Assembly: GCF_001613465.1 (NCBI RefSeq)
Contig: NZ_BDCK01000032.1
Span: forward strand, 62,001-126,000
Length of the DNA: 64,000 nt
From: Nocardia niwae NBRC 108934 = DSM 45340
Lineage (GTDB): Bacteria; Actinomycetota; Actinomycetes; Mycobacteriales; Mycobacteriaceae
Direction: 5' to 3'
Of this stretch, positions 16,342-25,232 are shown piece after piece. Numbering within the stretch: the first letter of the stretch is position 1; each line of letters starts with the position of its first letter. Under the pieces are notes generated by a model, which searched no databases, was not told where the DNA came from, and saw nothing but the letters and a program-made list of their open reading frames with translations. A program made the translations under genes and the position numbers.

Positions 16342-17067
16342 GTGAACAAATTCGACAACGGTGTCCGTTCCACCGACGGACCCGTCGTTGCTCTGGTGCC
16401 TGCCGCCGGTCGTGGCGTGCGTCTGGGTGAATCCACACCCAAGGCGTTCGTCCCGGTCGGCGGCACGCCCATGGTCCGGCTCGCCGTCGAAGGCTTGATC
16501 GCCTCCGGCGCGGTCGACCGGATCATCGTGATGGTTCCCACCGAACTCGTCGACAGCGCCGTTGCCCTGCTGCCGCCCACGAGTTCGGTTCAGGTGGTCG
16601 TCGGCGGCGCCGAACGCATCGACTCGGTGCGGGCGGGTATCGCCGCGGCGCCCGACGCCGCCTTCTTCCTGGTGCACGATGCCGCCCGAGCCCTCACGCC
16701 GCCCGAACTCATCGCTCGGGTCGCGGCGGAACTGCGCGCGGGCCGTCCCGCGGTGGTTCCGGGACTCCCGGTGGCCGACACCATCAAGTCCGTCGACGCG
16801 GCCGGTGCGGTGACCGGTACTCCGGACCGCGCGCGGTTGCGCGCCATCCAGACGCCGCAGGGTTTCGCGGCCGATCTGCTGCGCTCCGCCTACGCGCCCG
16901 AGGGCATCCAGGCCACCGACGACGCGGGGCTGGTCGAGCGGCTCGGCGTCGCGGTCCACACCATTCCCGGCGATCCGCTGGCCTTCAAGATCACCACCCC
17001 GCTCGACCTCCGGCTCGCGGGCGCGGTGCTCGACGGCGCGGGCCTGGGACAGGCGGTGGCGCCGTGA
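16342..17067 (+). CDS. ispD: 2-C-methyl-D-erythritol 4-phosphate cytidylyltransferase
   Basis: A 241-residue MEP-pathway enzyme joining CTP and MEP to give CDP-ME. The glycine-rich nucleotide site VPAAGRGVRLG is followed by the conserved Lys in STPKAFVP, and the acidic metal residue is in LVHDAARA. GTG 16342 sits two bases after carD, and the stop codon overlaps the ispF start (GTGA). Confidence 0.95.
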   Translation: MNKFDNGVRSTDGPVVALVPAAGRGVRLGESTPKAFVPVGGTPMVRLAVEGLIASGAVDRIIVMVPTELVDSAVALLPPTSSVQVVVGGAERIDSVRAGIAAAPDAAFFLVHDAARALTPPELIARVAAELRAGRPAVVPGLPVADTIKSVDAAGAVTGTPDRARLRAIQTPQGFAADLLRSAYAPEGIQATDDAGLVERLGVAVHTIPGDPLAFKITTPLDLRLAGAVLDGAGLGQAVAP

Positions 17068-17537
17068 CCATGCGCGTCGGCATCGGCAGTGACGTCCATC
17101 CGGTCGAAGCGGGCAGGCCCTGCTGGATGGCCGGTCTGCTGTTCGACGGCGACGACGGCTGCGCCGGTCACTCGGACGGCGACGTCGCCGCGCACGCGTT
17201 GTGCGACGCGCTGCTGTCCGCGGCGGGTCTCGGCGATGTCGGCGCGGTCTTCGGCACCGGGCGCCCGGAATGGGCGGGCGTCTCCGGCGCGGCGATGCTG
17301 AAGGAAGTGCGCAGGCTACTGGACGAAGCGGGCTTCGAAGTGGTCAACGCCGCGGTGCAGGTGATCGGCAACCGACCCAAGATCGGGCCCCGGCGCGCCG
17401 AAGCGCAGCAGGTGCTCGGCGAGCTGCTCGCGGCCCCGGTCTCGGTGTCCGGCACCACCACCGACGGGCTCGGCCTCACCGGTCGCGGCGAGGGTGTCGC
17501 CGCCGTGGCGACGGCACTGCTGCAAGCCTGTCGTTGA
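17064..17537 (+). CDS. ispF: 2-C-methyl-D-erythritol 2,4-cyclodiphosphate synthase
   Basis: A 157-residue trimeric MEP-pathway enzyme. Zinc ligands lie in GSDVHP (Asp, His) and in the His of AGHSDGDVAAHAL; the downstream TTTDGLGLTGRGEG is the conserved cytidine-site/trimer motif. GTG 17064 overlaps the ispD stop codon by four bases; ATG 17070 is an alternative. Adjacent ispD-ispF encode two steps of one pathway. Confidence 0.95.
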   Translation: MTMRVGIGSDVHPVEAGRPCWMAGLLFDGDDGCAGHSDGDVAAHALCDALLSAAGLGDVGAVFGTGRPEWAGVSGAAMLKEVRRLLDEAGFEVVNAAVQVIGNRPKIGPRRAEAQQVLGELLAAPVSVSGTTTDGLGLTGRGEGVAAVATALLQACR

Positions 17538-17601
17538 TCCAGCTCCGACGGACCCGAGCCGGTCCGTGAACGACCTTATACACCAGCTAGGATCGACTGC
17601 C

Positions 17602-19008
17602 GTGACGCTGCGCCTCTTTGACACCGACACGCGGACCGTGCGCGATTTCGCACCCTTGGTCCCCGGCCGTGCCTCGGTGTACCTCTGTGGCGCCACCGTG
17701 CAGGGTCAGCCGCACATCGGCCATGTGCGCAGCGGAGTCGCGTTCGACGTGCTGCGACGCTGGCTGCTGGCGCACGACTTCGACGTCTGGTTCATCCGCA
17801 ACGTCACCGATATCGAGGACAAGATCCTCACCAAGGCCGCCGAGGCGGACCGCCCGTGGTGGGAGTGGGCCGCCACGCACGAGCGCGCCTTCGATCGCGC
17901 CTACGAACAGCTCGGTGTGCTGCCGCCGTCCGCGGAGCCGCGCGCGACCGGCCACATCACCCAGATGGTCGAGATGATGCAGCGGCTGATCGATCGCGGG
18001 CACGCCTACGCCTCGGCGGGCAACGTCTACTTCGACGTCGTCAGCTACCCCGATTACGGCAAGCTGTCCGGGCACCGGCTCGACGACGTGCACCAGGGCG
18101 AGAGCGCGGGTGAGGGCAAACGCGATCCGCGCGACTTCACCCTGTGGAAAGCGGCCAAGCCGGGCGAGCCGACCTGGCCGTCGCCGTGGGGTCCCGGCCG
18201 CCCGGGGTGGCACCTGGAGTGCTCCGCGATGGCCGGGTTCTACCTCGGCGCCGAATTCGACATCCATTGCGGCGGTATGGATCTCGTGTTCCCGCACCAC
18301 GAGAACGAGATCGCCCAGTCGAAGGGGGCCGGTGACGGCTTCGCCAGGTACTGGCTGCACAACGGCTGGGTGACCATGGGCGGGGAGAAGATGTCCAAGT
18401 CGTTGGGCAACGTGCTCTCCGTGCCGAACGTGCTCGAGCAGGTGCGCGCCGTCGAGCTGCGGTTCTATCTGGGCAGCGCGCACTACCGCTCGATGCTGGA
18501 GTACTCGGACAAGGCGCTGCACGATGCGGCGCAGTCCTACCAGCGCATCGAGGCGTTCGTGAACCGCGTGATGGACCGAGCCGGTGAGATTCCGGTGGGC
18601 AAGTGGACCGACGCGTTCGCCGCCGCCCTCGACGACGATCTCGCGGTGCCGAAGGCGCTGGCGGAGATTCATCGCGTAGTGCACGAGGGCAACAAGGCGT
18701 TGGAGGCCGGCGCGATCGACTCGGCGCGTGACTCGGCCGGTCAGGTGCGGGCCATGCTCGCCGTTCTCGGGGTCGACCCGCTGGACCCGCACTGGTACGC
18801 CCCGAGCGATTCCTCGGCCGCGCTCGGCGCCCTCGACGTGCTGGTGCGCGCGGAACTCGACCGCCGCCAGGAAGCGCGCGCCACGAAGGACTGGGCGACC
18901 GCCGACGCCGTGCGCGATCGCCTGCAGTCGGCGGGCATCGAGGTCACCGACACCGCCAACGGTCCCGAATGGGCGCTCGGCGCTCCGCAATCCGGAAAGG
19001 CCCAGTGA
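17602..19008 (+). CDS. cysS: cysteinyl-tRNA synthetase
   Basis: A 468-residue class I aminoacyl-tRNA synthetase. The HIGH-type motif is PHIGHVRS, the KMSKS motif is GEKMSKSLGN, and zinc ligands include the early YLCGATVQG Cys, CSAMAG and the HH pair in VFPHHENE. GTG 17602 lies eight bases after TAGGAT, which fits a leaderless transcript starting at or near this codon. Its stop codon overlaps the rlmB start (TGATG). Confidence 0.96.
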   Translation: MTLRLFDTDTRTVRDFAPLVPGRASVYLCGATVQGQPHIGHVRSGVAFDVLRRWLLAHDFDVWFIRNVTDIEDKILTKAAEADRPWWEWAATHERAFDRAYEQLGVLPPSAEPRATGHITQMVEMMQRLIDRGHAYASAGNVYFDVVSYPDYGKLSGHRLDDVHQGESAGEGKRDPRDFTLWKAAKPGEPTWPSPWGPGRPGWHLECSAMAGFYLGAEFDIHCGGMDLVFPHHENEIAQSKGAGDGFARYWLHNGWVTMGGEKMSKSLGNVLSVPNVLEQVRAVELRFYLGSAHYRSMLEYSDKALHDAAQSYQRIEAFVNRVMDRAGEIPVGKWTDAFAAALDDDLAVPKALAEIHRVVHEGNKALEAGAIDSARDSAGQVRAMLAVLGVDPLDPHWYAPSDSSAALGALDVLVRAELDRRQEARATKDWATADAVRDRLQSAGIEVTDTANGPEWALGAPQSGKAQ

Positions 19009-19985
19009 TGGCAGGCAATTCGCAGCGCCGCGGTGCGGTACGCAAGAGCGGCACCAAGAAGGGCGCCGTGGTCGGCTCCGGCGGCAAGCGCAGGCGCGGA
19101 TTGGAGGGGCGCGGCGCCACCCCGCCCGCCGAGATGCGGACCAAGCATCCCGCCGCCAAGCGCGCGGCCGCGAAAGCCAAGGCCGCGCAAGCTCACACGA
19201 CCCCGCGCGGCGGCGCGGGCCGCCCCGCCGGCCGGAAGGCCGACGACGGTCCGGAACTGGTGCTCGGGCGCAATCCGGTGGTCGAGTGCCTGCGCGCGGG
19301 CGTGCCCGCGACGGCGCTCTACGTCGCGGTCGGCACCGAGAACGACGAGCGGTTGACCGAGAGCGTGCGGCTCGCCGCGGACACCGGCATCTCCATCCTG
19401 GAGGTCCCGCGCACCGACCTGGACCGGTTGAGCGCCAACGGATTGCATCAGGGCGTCGCGCTTCAGGTGCCGCCGTATCGCTACGCCCACCCGGACGACC
19501 TGCTGGATCGGGCACGCGGTTCCGCGCAGCCCGCCCTGCTGGTCGCGCTGGACAACATCTCCGACCCGCGCAACCTCGGCGCGGTGGTGCGTTCGGTGGC
19601 GGCCTTCGGCGGCCACGGCGTCCTGATTCCGCAGCGGCGCAGCGCGAGCGTCACCGCGGTGGCCTGGCGTACCAGCGCGGGCGCCGCCGCGCGGCTTCCG
19701 GTCGCCCGCGCGACGAATCTCACACGCACTCTGAAGGATTGGGCTTCCCAGGGCGTACAGATCGTCGGCTTGGACGCCGGAGGCAACACCTCGCTGGACG
19801 ATTTCGACGGCCGCGAGCCCACCGTGATCGTGGTCGGTTCGGAGGGCAAAGGGCTGTCCCGCCTGGTCCGGGAGTCCTGCGACGCCATCCTGTCGATTCC
19901 GATGGCGGGGCCGGTGGAATCGCTGAACGCGTCGGTGGCCGCCGGTGTGGTGCTCTCCGAAGTCGCCCGCCAGCGCCGCGCCTGA
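19008..19985 (+). CDS. rlmB: 23S rRNA 2'-O-methyltransferase (RlmB/TrmH type)
   Basis: A 325-residue SpoU-family methyltransferase. Residues 1-80 are a Lys/Arg/Ala-rich basic extension probably contacting rRNA; then come a substrate-binding L30e-like domain and the trefoil-knot SPOUT domain with DNISDPRNLGAVVRS, VVGSEGKGLSRL and IPMAGPVESLNASVAA. It methylates a 23S rRNA guanosine ribose in family members. Coupled to cysS by a one-base overlap; matches Rv3579c. Confidence 0.92.
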   Translation: MAGNSQRRGAVRKSGTKKGAVVGSGGKRRRGLEGRGATPPAEMRTKHPAAKRAAAKAKAAQAHTTPRGGAGRPAGRKADDGPELVLGRNPVVECLRAGVPATALYVAVGTENDERLTESVRLAADTGISILEVPRTDLDRLSANGLHQGVALQVPPYRYAHPDDLLDRARGSAQPALLVALDNISDPRNLGAVVRSVAAFGGHGVLIPQRRSASVTAVAWRTSAGAAARLPVARATNLTRTLKDWASQGVQIVGLDAGGNTSLDDFDGREPTVIVVGSEGKGLSRLVRESCDAILSIPMAGPVESLNASVAAGVVLSEVARQRRA

Positions 19986-20041
19986 GCGTCTCGTACGCCT
20001 AAAAACCCGGAGAGGCGGCCCCGCCCAGTAGAATTCGGCTG

Positions 20042-20320
20042 GTGGTGATACCCAATCAGCCCATTGGCGCGCCGGTCGAGCATCCGAACGCGACGGCGGT
20101 GTTGTTTCTCGGCGCGGCGAGCGTCCTCTGCTGCGGGGTGCTCGGGCCGGTGGCGTGGGCGCTGGGGCGGCGTGCGCTCGACCAGATCGAGGAATCCGGC
20201 GGCGCGTACGGTGGCCGGGCCCAGGTGCTGGTCGGCTACGTCCTCGGCGTCGTCGGCACCGTCCTGATGATCATCTTCGCCGTGCTGTTCCTGTTGATCC
20301 TGATCGGCGGTAATGCTTGA
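20042..20320 (+). CDS. small DUF4190-type membrane protein
   Basis: A 92-residue protein with two transmembrane helices (about residues 20-42 and 65-90) around a GRRALDQIEESGGAYGGRAQ loop, the pattern of DUF4190 proteins. Function is unknown. GTG 20042 lies seven bases after TAGAAT, a good leaderless promoter arrangement. Confidence 0.8.
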   Translation: MVIPNQPIGAPVEHPNATAVLFLGAASVLCCGVLGPVAWALGRRALDQIEESGGAYGGRAQVLVGYVLGVVGTVLMIIFAVLFLLILIGGNA

Positions 20321-20361
20321 GCGATGCCGAGGGCCGCGCAGGGCCGCCGTACCGGCGGGGC

Positions 20362-21168
20362 CTAGTCCAGACTCGGCCGCTCACGCTCCGCGGCATCCCA
20401 GGCGGGCCACTCCGAGCTGACGCTGCCCGACCAGCTGGGCTGCCTGCGATCCCGGAACGCGGCCATGGCCTCGCCGCCGTCGATGCTCTTGCTCGCGTGC
20501 TGATTGAGTTCGCTTTCCCATTGGCCGACCACGGCCGGGCTCATCCCCAGCCCTTCCCAGAGCAGCCGCTTGGACAGTGCCACCGGTAGCGGCGCCGAGC
20601 CGTTCGCGATGTCGTGCGCGACGGCCAGCGCGGTGGGTAGCACCTCGCCCGCGGGCAGTGAGCCGTTGGCCAGGCCCATCGCCTTCGCCTCGTCACCGTC
20701 GAACGTGCGACCGGTCAGCATGATGTCGGCGGCGTTGGCCATGCCGACGAGCCTGGGTAGCGTCCAGTGCGCGTAGCCGTCGGCGAGGACGCCGCGGCGC
20801 ACCTGATTCAGCCCGTACACCGCGTCGCGCGCCAGATACCGCAGGTCGCACTGCAGTGCCAGGGCCAGGCCGATGCCGACCGCGTGGCCGTTCACGGCGG
20901 CGATCACCGGTTTGCGCACCCGCCAGGGCGGGGGGTCGATGGTGGCGCTGACCTCGCCCACCCGGTTGGATAGGTCCGCGCCCGCGCAGAACGCGGGCGG
21001 GGTGCCGGTGACGACCACGGCGCGAATGGCGTCTTCCGCATCGCAGCGCTGCAACGCCGCGCCCAATTCGGCGGCCATCGTGGGCGTGAAGGCGTTCTGC
21101 TGGGCGGGCCGGTTGAGCGTGAGCACGGCGACGCCTCGTGAGACATCGACGTGCAGTTCCGAACTCAT
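20362..21168 (-). CDS. enoyl-CoA hydratase/isomerase (crotonase) family protein
   Basis: A 268-residue crotonase-fold protein. The oxyanion-hole segments AFCAGADLSNR and VNGHAVGIGLALALQCD are present. The two glutamates that activate water in classical enoyl-CoA hydratases appear replaced: Ala where GCEL usually has Glu, and Gln where the PE motif is expected (YGLNQVRRG). It may therefore be an isomerase, hydrolase or inactive paralogue rather than a hydratase. It lies 55 bases downstream of an acyl-CoA dehydrogenase gene on the same strand, suggesting a fatty acid or related CoA substrate. Confidence 0.85.
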   Translation of the reverse strand: MSSELHVDVSRGVAVLTLNRPAQQNAFTPTMAAELGAALQRCDAEDAIRAVVVTGTPPAFCAGADLSNRVGEVSATIDPPPWRVRKPVIAAVNGHAVGIGLALALQCDLRYLARDAVYGLNQVRRGVLADGYAHWTLPRLVGMANAADIMLTGRTFDGDEAKAMGLANGSLPAGEVLPTALAVAHDIANGSAPLPVALSKRLLWEGLGMSPAVVGQWESELNQHASKSIDGGEAMAAFRDRRQPSWSGSVSSEWPAWDAAERERPSLD

Positions 21169-21223
21169 GCCACAGGATGTTAGCCGACGGACGCGGAGCT
21201 GACCCGGGGCCGAAAGTCCTCCG

Positions 21224-22396
21224 CTATCCGCGCAGCACCTTGCGCCCGATGGCGTACTTGTGCACCTCGGTCGGCCCGTCGTAGAGCCGGAAGGCGCGCA
21301 TGTCCCGGAAAATCATCTCGACGACCGTCTCGTCGCTGATGCCGATGCCGCCGAGCACCTGCACGCAGCGGTCGGCGACCTTGAACAGTTCCTCGGATAC
21401 GAACGACTTGGCGATCGAACTCTCGTGCCGCGCCTTCTCGCCGTTGTCCATCAGCCAGCACGCGTGCCAGATGGTCAGCCTGCACTGGTGCAGCGCGATC
21501 TCGTTGTCGGCGAGCATGAACGACACACCCTCGTGTTCGCCGATCGGTTTGCCGAACGCGGTGCGGGTGCGCGCGTGCTCGATCGCGATGCTCTGGGCGC
21601 GTTCGGCGGCGCCGAGCCAGCGCATGCAGTGGGTCAGGCGGGCCGGGGCGAGCCGGAGCTGGGCATAGCGCAGCGCCTGGCCCGCCTCGCCCAGCAGCGC
21701 CTCCCTGGGCAGCACCAGATTGTCGAAGCGGACCACACCGTGCCCGGCGACGTAGTTGCGGTCCATCGTGTTCATGGTGCGTTCGATGACGATGCCGGGC
21801 TGGTCGCCCTCGGCCAGGAACAGCGTGGGGCCCTCGGGTAGGTGCGGGTTGGCGGCCAGGCGAGCCATGATGATCCAGGTCTTCGCGCCGTTCGCGCCGG
21901 TGATCAGCCATTTGCGGCCGTTGATGGTGAAGTTCTCGCCGTCGAAGGTCGCCGCGGTGGCCAGCTGGGCCGGGTCGGAGCCTGCGCCGTCGGGCTCGGT
22001 CATGGCGAAGACCGAACGCTGGTGGCCCGCGACCACGGGGGCCAGGTAGCGCTGGACCTGGTCGGGGTCGGCCACCTTGGACAGCAGGAACATGTTGCCC
22101 TCGTCGGGCGCCGCGCAGTTCATGGCGACCGGGCCGAGCGTGGACCAGCCCGCCGCCTCGTAGATCACCGCCTGCTCGATGTGGGTCAGGCCGCGCCCGC
22201 CGAGCGATTCGGGCGCCTGCACGGTGAGCAGCTTCTCGGCGCGGGCGAGTTCGACGAGTTCCTGCCGCAACTCGTCGGTCGGGCCGTGCGCGGTCAGGCG
22301 GGGGTCCCGCTCGTAGGGGACGATCTTGTCGATGACGAAGCGGCGTACTCGGTCGCGTTCGGCGGCGAGGTCGGCGGGAATCGCGAAGTCGATCAT
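21224..22396 (-). CDS. acyl-CoA dehydrogenase (ACAD10/11-like)
   Basis: A 390-residue FAD-dependent dehydrogenase. FAD/substrate motifs include SVFAMTEPDGAGSDP and the helical C-terminus ending in FRLYDGPTEVHKYAIGRKVL; the DGPTEVH form instead of a YEGT Glu marks the ACAD10/11-like branch. It makes the alpha,beta double bond in an acyl-CoA and would pass electrons to ETF. Likely co-transcribed with the crotonase. Chain-length specificity is not readable from sequence. Confidence 0.9.
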   Translation of the reverse strand: MIDFAIPADLAAERDRVRRFVIDKIVPYERDPRLTAHGPTDELRQELVELARAEKLLTVQAPESLGGRGLTHIEQAVIYEAAGWSTLGPVAMNCAAPDEGNMFLLSKVADPDQVQRYLAPVVAGHQRSVFAMTEPDGAGSDPAQLATAATFDGENFTINGRKWLITGANGAKTWIIMARLAANPHLPEGPTLFLAEGDQPGIVIERTMNTMDRNYVAGHGVVRFDNLVLPREALLGEAGQALRYAQLRLAPARLTHCMRWLGAAERAQSIAIEHARTRTAFGKPIGEHEGVSFMLADNEIALHQCRLTIWHACWLMDNGEKARHESSIAKSFVSEELFKVADRCVQVLGGIGISDETVVEMIFRDMRAFRLYDGPTEVHKYAIGRKVLRG

Positions 22397-22710
22397 CGTT
22401 GGTCACCATTCGTTCGGGGGCGCGATGGGTCGAGCATACGAAAGCATCCAGCGACGACTGAAGGCGACTGCCATCAATGGTGTCCCGTTTCTGGGGTTGC
22501 GCTCTGAGCTGCGCTGATAATCGCTGGGATGTGGTCTCGGACCGGTGCAAGAACTCACCATTGCCGCCGTCTCTCCCAGCTGCCGATCACGCGGGCAGCG
22601 GTGGGCGCGTCGGAGGACAGGCAGGCGGTATCCGAGCGGCATCAGTCCGAGAATGGCGGCTCGAAATGGGCCGATGGACATGGCGGATCGCCGCTTTCGG
22701 GCGGCGCCGC
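22397..22710. other. intergenic region with no convincing gene
   Basis: About 300 bases upstream of the acyl-CoA dehydrogenase gene. Short overlapping frames on both strands lack ribosome binding sites and domains. It should contain the promoter of the dehydrogenase-crotonase pair and merges on its right into the decamer repeat array. Confidence 0.5.
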
Positions 22711-22900
22711 CGGGAGGCGCCGCGATGCGCCGCGATGCGCCAGAAGGTGCCGGGAGGTGCCGGGAGGCACTGCGATGCGCCGGGAGGCGCTGCTATGCGC
22801 CGGGAGGTGCCGCAAGAGTCGCGATGCGCCAGAAGGTGTCGTGAGGTGCCGCGATGCGCCAGAAGATGTCGGGAGGCGCTGCGATGCGCCGGGGAGCGCG
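22711..22900. repeat. array of about 19 ten-base repeats
   Basis: The stretch divides almost entirely into 10-base units such as CGGGAGGCGC, CGCGATGCGC, CAGAAGGTGC, CGGGAGGTGC and TGCGATGCGC, with one single-base phase slip near 22820. A common decamer is C-[G/A]-[G/C]-[G/A]-A-[G/T]-G-[C/T]-G-C. It begins about 40 bases past the znuB stop codon and does not match a CRISPR layout (no spacers). Confidence 0.8.
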
Positions 22901-22940
22901 GGATGGGCAGCGGAACCGAGTTCGAGAGGCGCAGCGGATC

Positions 22941-23810
22941 TCAGCGGGCGCGGGCGAGGCGGCGGTTGCGGCTGCCGAGCACGCGGCAGGCGAGGTAGAT
23001 CAGGAACGAGATGGTCGTCACGAAGGTCGAAACGGGGACGCCCGGCGCGAGCGAAAGCAGGATGCCGCCGACAGCGGCGACTTCCGCGAACACCACCGCG
23101 AGCGCCGTCGCGCGGACCGGGTCCGCGGTGAGCTGGGCGGCCGCGGCGGCCGGGGTGATCAGCAAGGCGAGGACCAGCAGTGCGCCGACGATCTGCACGC
23201 CGAACGCCGCCGTGATGCCGAGCAGCACGGCGAACACGATGGACAGCGCCCGCACCGGAACACCGCGCGCCACGGCCACTTCTGGATCGGAACTGGCGAA
23301 CAGCAGCGGCCGGTAGACGACCGCGAGCACCGCGATGACCGCGGCGGTGCAGACGGCGAGCAGGCCGAGGCCGTTGTTGCCGACGCTGACCACCTGGCCG
23401 GTCAACAGCGAGAATTTCGATCCCGCGCGGTCGGGACCCAGCCACAGGAACAGCACCGAGAGACCCAGCCCGAACGAGAGCACCACGGCGATCACCGAAT
23501 CGCGCTCGCGTGCCCGGGTGCCGAGCAGGCCGAACAACACCGCCGCGACCACCGACCCCGCGATGGCCCCCAGACCGACCCCCACACCCGCCAGCAGCGC
23601 GGCGGCGGCGCCGGTCAGGGACAACTCGCTGGTGCCGTGCACGGCGAACGACATCTGCCTGCTGATGATGAGCGGGCCGATCACTCCCGACAGCAGCCCG
23701 AGCAGGGCAGCGGCGACCAGCGCCTGCTGGACGAATCCGTAGGACAGCAGGTTCGCGGTGGTGCCGAAGTCGAGCATCTTGCCGAGGACGCCGGAGAGCT
23801 TGTCGGTCAC
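22941..23810 (-). CDS. znuB: zinc/manganese ABC transporter permease (ZnuB type)
   Basis: A 289-residue ABC-3 family permease with eight or nine hydrophobic helices; the glycine/proline-rich LLITPAAAAAQLT and the cytoplasmic coupling region around DPEVAVARGVPVR are typical. Its ATG overlaps the end of the ATPase gene by four bases. It is the last gene of znuA-znuC-znuB and forms the membrane channel. Zinc rather than manganese is favoured by the Zur-like box upstream of znuA. Confidence 0.88.
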   Translation of the reverse strand: MTDKLSGVLGKMLDFGTTANLLSYGFVQQALVAAALLGLLSGVIGPLIISRQMSFAVHGTSELSLTGAAAALLAGVGVGLGAIAGSVVAAVLFGLLGTRARERDSVIAVVLSFGLGLSVLFLWLGPDRAGSKFSLLTGQVVSVGNNGLGLLAVCTAAVIAVLAVVYRPLLFASSDPEVAVARGVPVRALSIVFAVLLGITAAFGVQIVGALLVLALLITPAAAAAQLTADPVRATALAVVFAEVAAVGGILLSLAPGVPVSTFVTTISFLIYLACRVLGSRNRRLARAR

Positions 23811-25228
23811 GAGCGCACTCCACTCTCGTCCGGGTCGGCGGCCGACGGGGTCGTGTGGTCGCCGTTGCCGTCCGCAGCAGGCGCGTGGTGCGCCGAGGCT
23901 GACGCGACCGAGGTCTTGGCGTGGCCGGGAACCGTGCGGCCCGGCGCTACGTCATCGGTTGCCGCATTGCGGGCGGCAACGTCGCCGTTAGGGCCATCGG
24001 GTGCCGCGTGAGGCGGTGGTTTCGCGGCGGTCGACCGGCCCGGTGTCGATTCGGCAGCGGCGGAGCCGTTCGATGCCGGTTCGCCGGTTCTCGGATCGTT
24101 CGATGGCGAGGTGCCGGTCGCGGTGTGATGGTCCGACGACCGGACGGAAGCCGGGTGCGCAGCGGGCATGATGCTCGGTCGTTGAGCGGGGGGAGCGCCG
24201 TTGGTCATCGGGTCGGGGGCTGCCGACGGTCGGTCGGTTGCTTGTGAGTCGGGCCCGGTCGTGTGGCCCGTCTTCATCGACTCGTCCGCTTCGCTCGATA
24301 TCGCTGACCCATCCGGCGCGGTGTCGCCGTGCGCGAATTCGTCGCCCGCCGGGCCGTGACAGTGCCCGCCCGCGGTGCCGAGCGCGTCCATCGTGTCGCC
24401 GGTGCCGACGACCACCAGACGCCCGCGTACCCGCAGGACGTCCACCTGGGTGCGGTACAGCTCCGACAGCACCGCCGAGGTCATCACCTGCTCCGGCGTG
24501 CCGATCCGGAATCTGCCGTCGACCAGGTAGAGCACTCGATCCACCAGGGGCAGAATCGGATTGATCTCGTGCGTCACGAAGAGCACGGCGGTGTCGTGGG
24601 TGCGCCTGCGGCGATCGATCAGTTCGGCGACCAGGCGCTGATTCGCCAGGTCGAGGCTGAGCAACGGCTCGTCGCACAGCAGCACCTTCGGATCGCCGAC
24701 GAGTGCCTGGGCCACCCGCAGGCGTTGCTGCTCGCCGCCGGACATCGATTCCAGCGGCGCGTGGGCGAAGCGCTCCGCTCCGACGTCGGCGATGGCCGCG
24801 GCCACCTTGCGCTTGCGCTCGGCGCGGGAGCGCAGACCGAGCCCCCAGCGATGGCCGTCGACGCCGAGCCCGACGAGATCGACGCCGCGCAACTGCACCC
24901 CGGCGTCGATCGTCTTCTGCTGCGGCACGTAGCCGATGTCGTGATTGCCCGCGCGCGCGGGCGAGCCCGCGATCCGCGCCGTGCCGGAACTCAAGCCGAC
25001 CTGGCCCAGCAGCACCTTCAGCAGCGAGGTCTTGCCCGATCCGTTCGGCCCGAGTATCGCGACGAATTCGCCCGGCGCGACGGTGAGATCCAGTCCGTCC
25101 CAGAGGGTTCGGTCGCCGAATGAGAGGCGGGCGGCCTCCAGCCGCACCGCGGCCGAGTCGTCGTCGCTGGTCGGTCGCCGCCGGTCCACCCCGTCGGTGT
25201 GCTCGGTCAGCGCGGCTCCCTCGGTCAT
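23807..25228 (-). CDS. znuC: zinc-type ABC transporter ATPase with long disordered tail
   Basis: A 473-residue protein. Residues about 28-265 are a standard ABC ATPase: Walker A GPNGSGKTS, signature MSGGEQQRLRVA, Walker B VLLCDEPLLSLD and switch His VTHE. After about residue 290 there are roughly 180 residues of low-complexity Pro/Ala/Ser/Thr/Asp with scattered His (GGHCHGPAGDEFAHG, SDHHTATG, SAHHAPAADGNGDHTT). Usual ZnuC length is about 250-280, so the tail is an addition; the His-rich stretches could bind zinc (inference). It overlaps znuB by four bases. Confidence 0.88.
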   Translation of the reverse strand: MTEGAALTEHTDGVDRRRPTSDDDSAAVRLEAARLSFGDRTLWDGLDLTVAPGEFVAILGPNGSGKTSLLKVLLGQVGLSSGTARIAGSPARAGNHDIGYVPQQKTIDAGVQLRGVDLVGLGVDGHRWGLGLRSRAERKRKVAAAIADVGAERFAHAPLESMSGGEQQRLRVAQALVGDPKVLLCDEPLLSLDLANQRLVAELIDRRRRTHDTAVLFVTHEINPILPLVDRVLYLVDGRFRIGTPEQVMTSAVLSELYRTQVDVLRVRGRLVVVGTGDTMDALGTAGGHCHGPAGDEFAHGDTAPDGSAISSEADESMKTGHTTGPDSQATDRPSAAPDPMTNGAPPAQRPSIMPAAHPASVRSSDHHTATGTSPSNDPRTGEPASNGSAAAESTPGRSTAAKPPPHAAPDGPNGDVAARNAATDDVAPGRTVPGHAKTSVASASAHHAPAADGNGDHTTPSAADPDESGVRS

Positions 25229-25232
25229 CTGC

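Noticed and set aside
14690..16438. A very long minus-strand open frame across lpqE, its promoter region and carD/ispD
   Set aside because: Only the lpqE part has a signal peptide and domain; the rest is antisense to carD and reads as arginine-rich noise typical of high GC.
22711..22900. Possible CRISPR array
   Set aside because: Units are ten bases and contiguous with no spacers, and no cas gene is present.
22642..22940. Minus-strand frame through the ten-base repeats reading Ser/Arg/Ala-rich peptides
   Set aside because: It is in a different frame from znuB, has no start signal or domain, and arises from the repeat itself.
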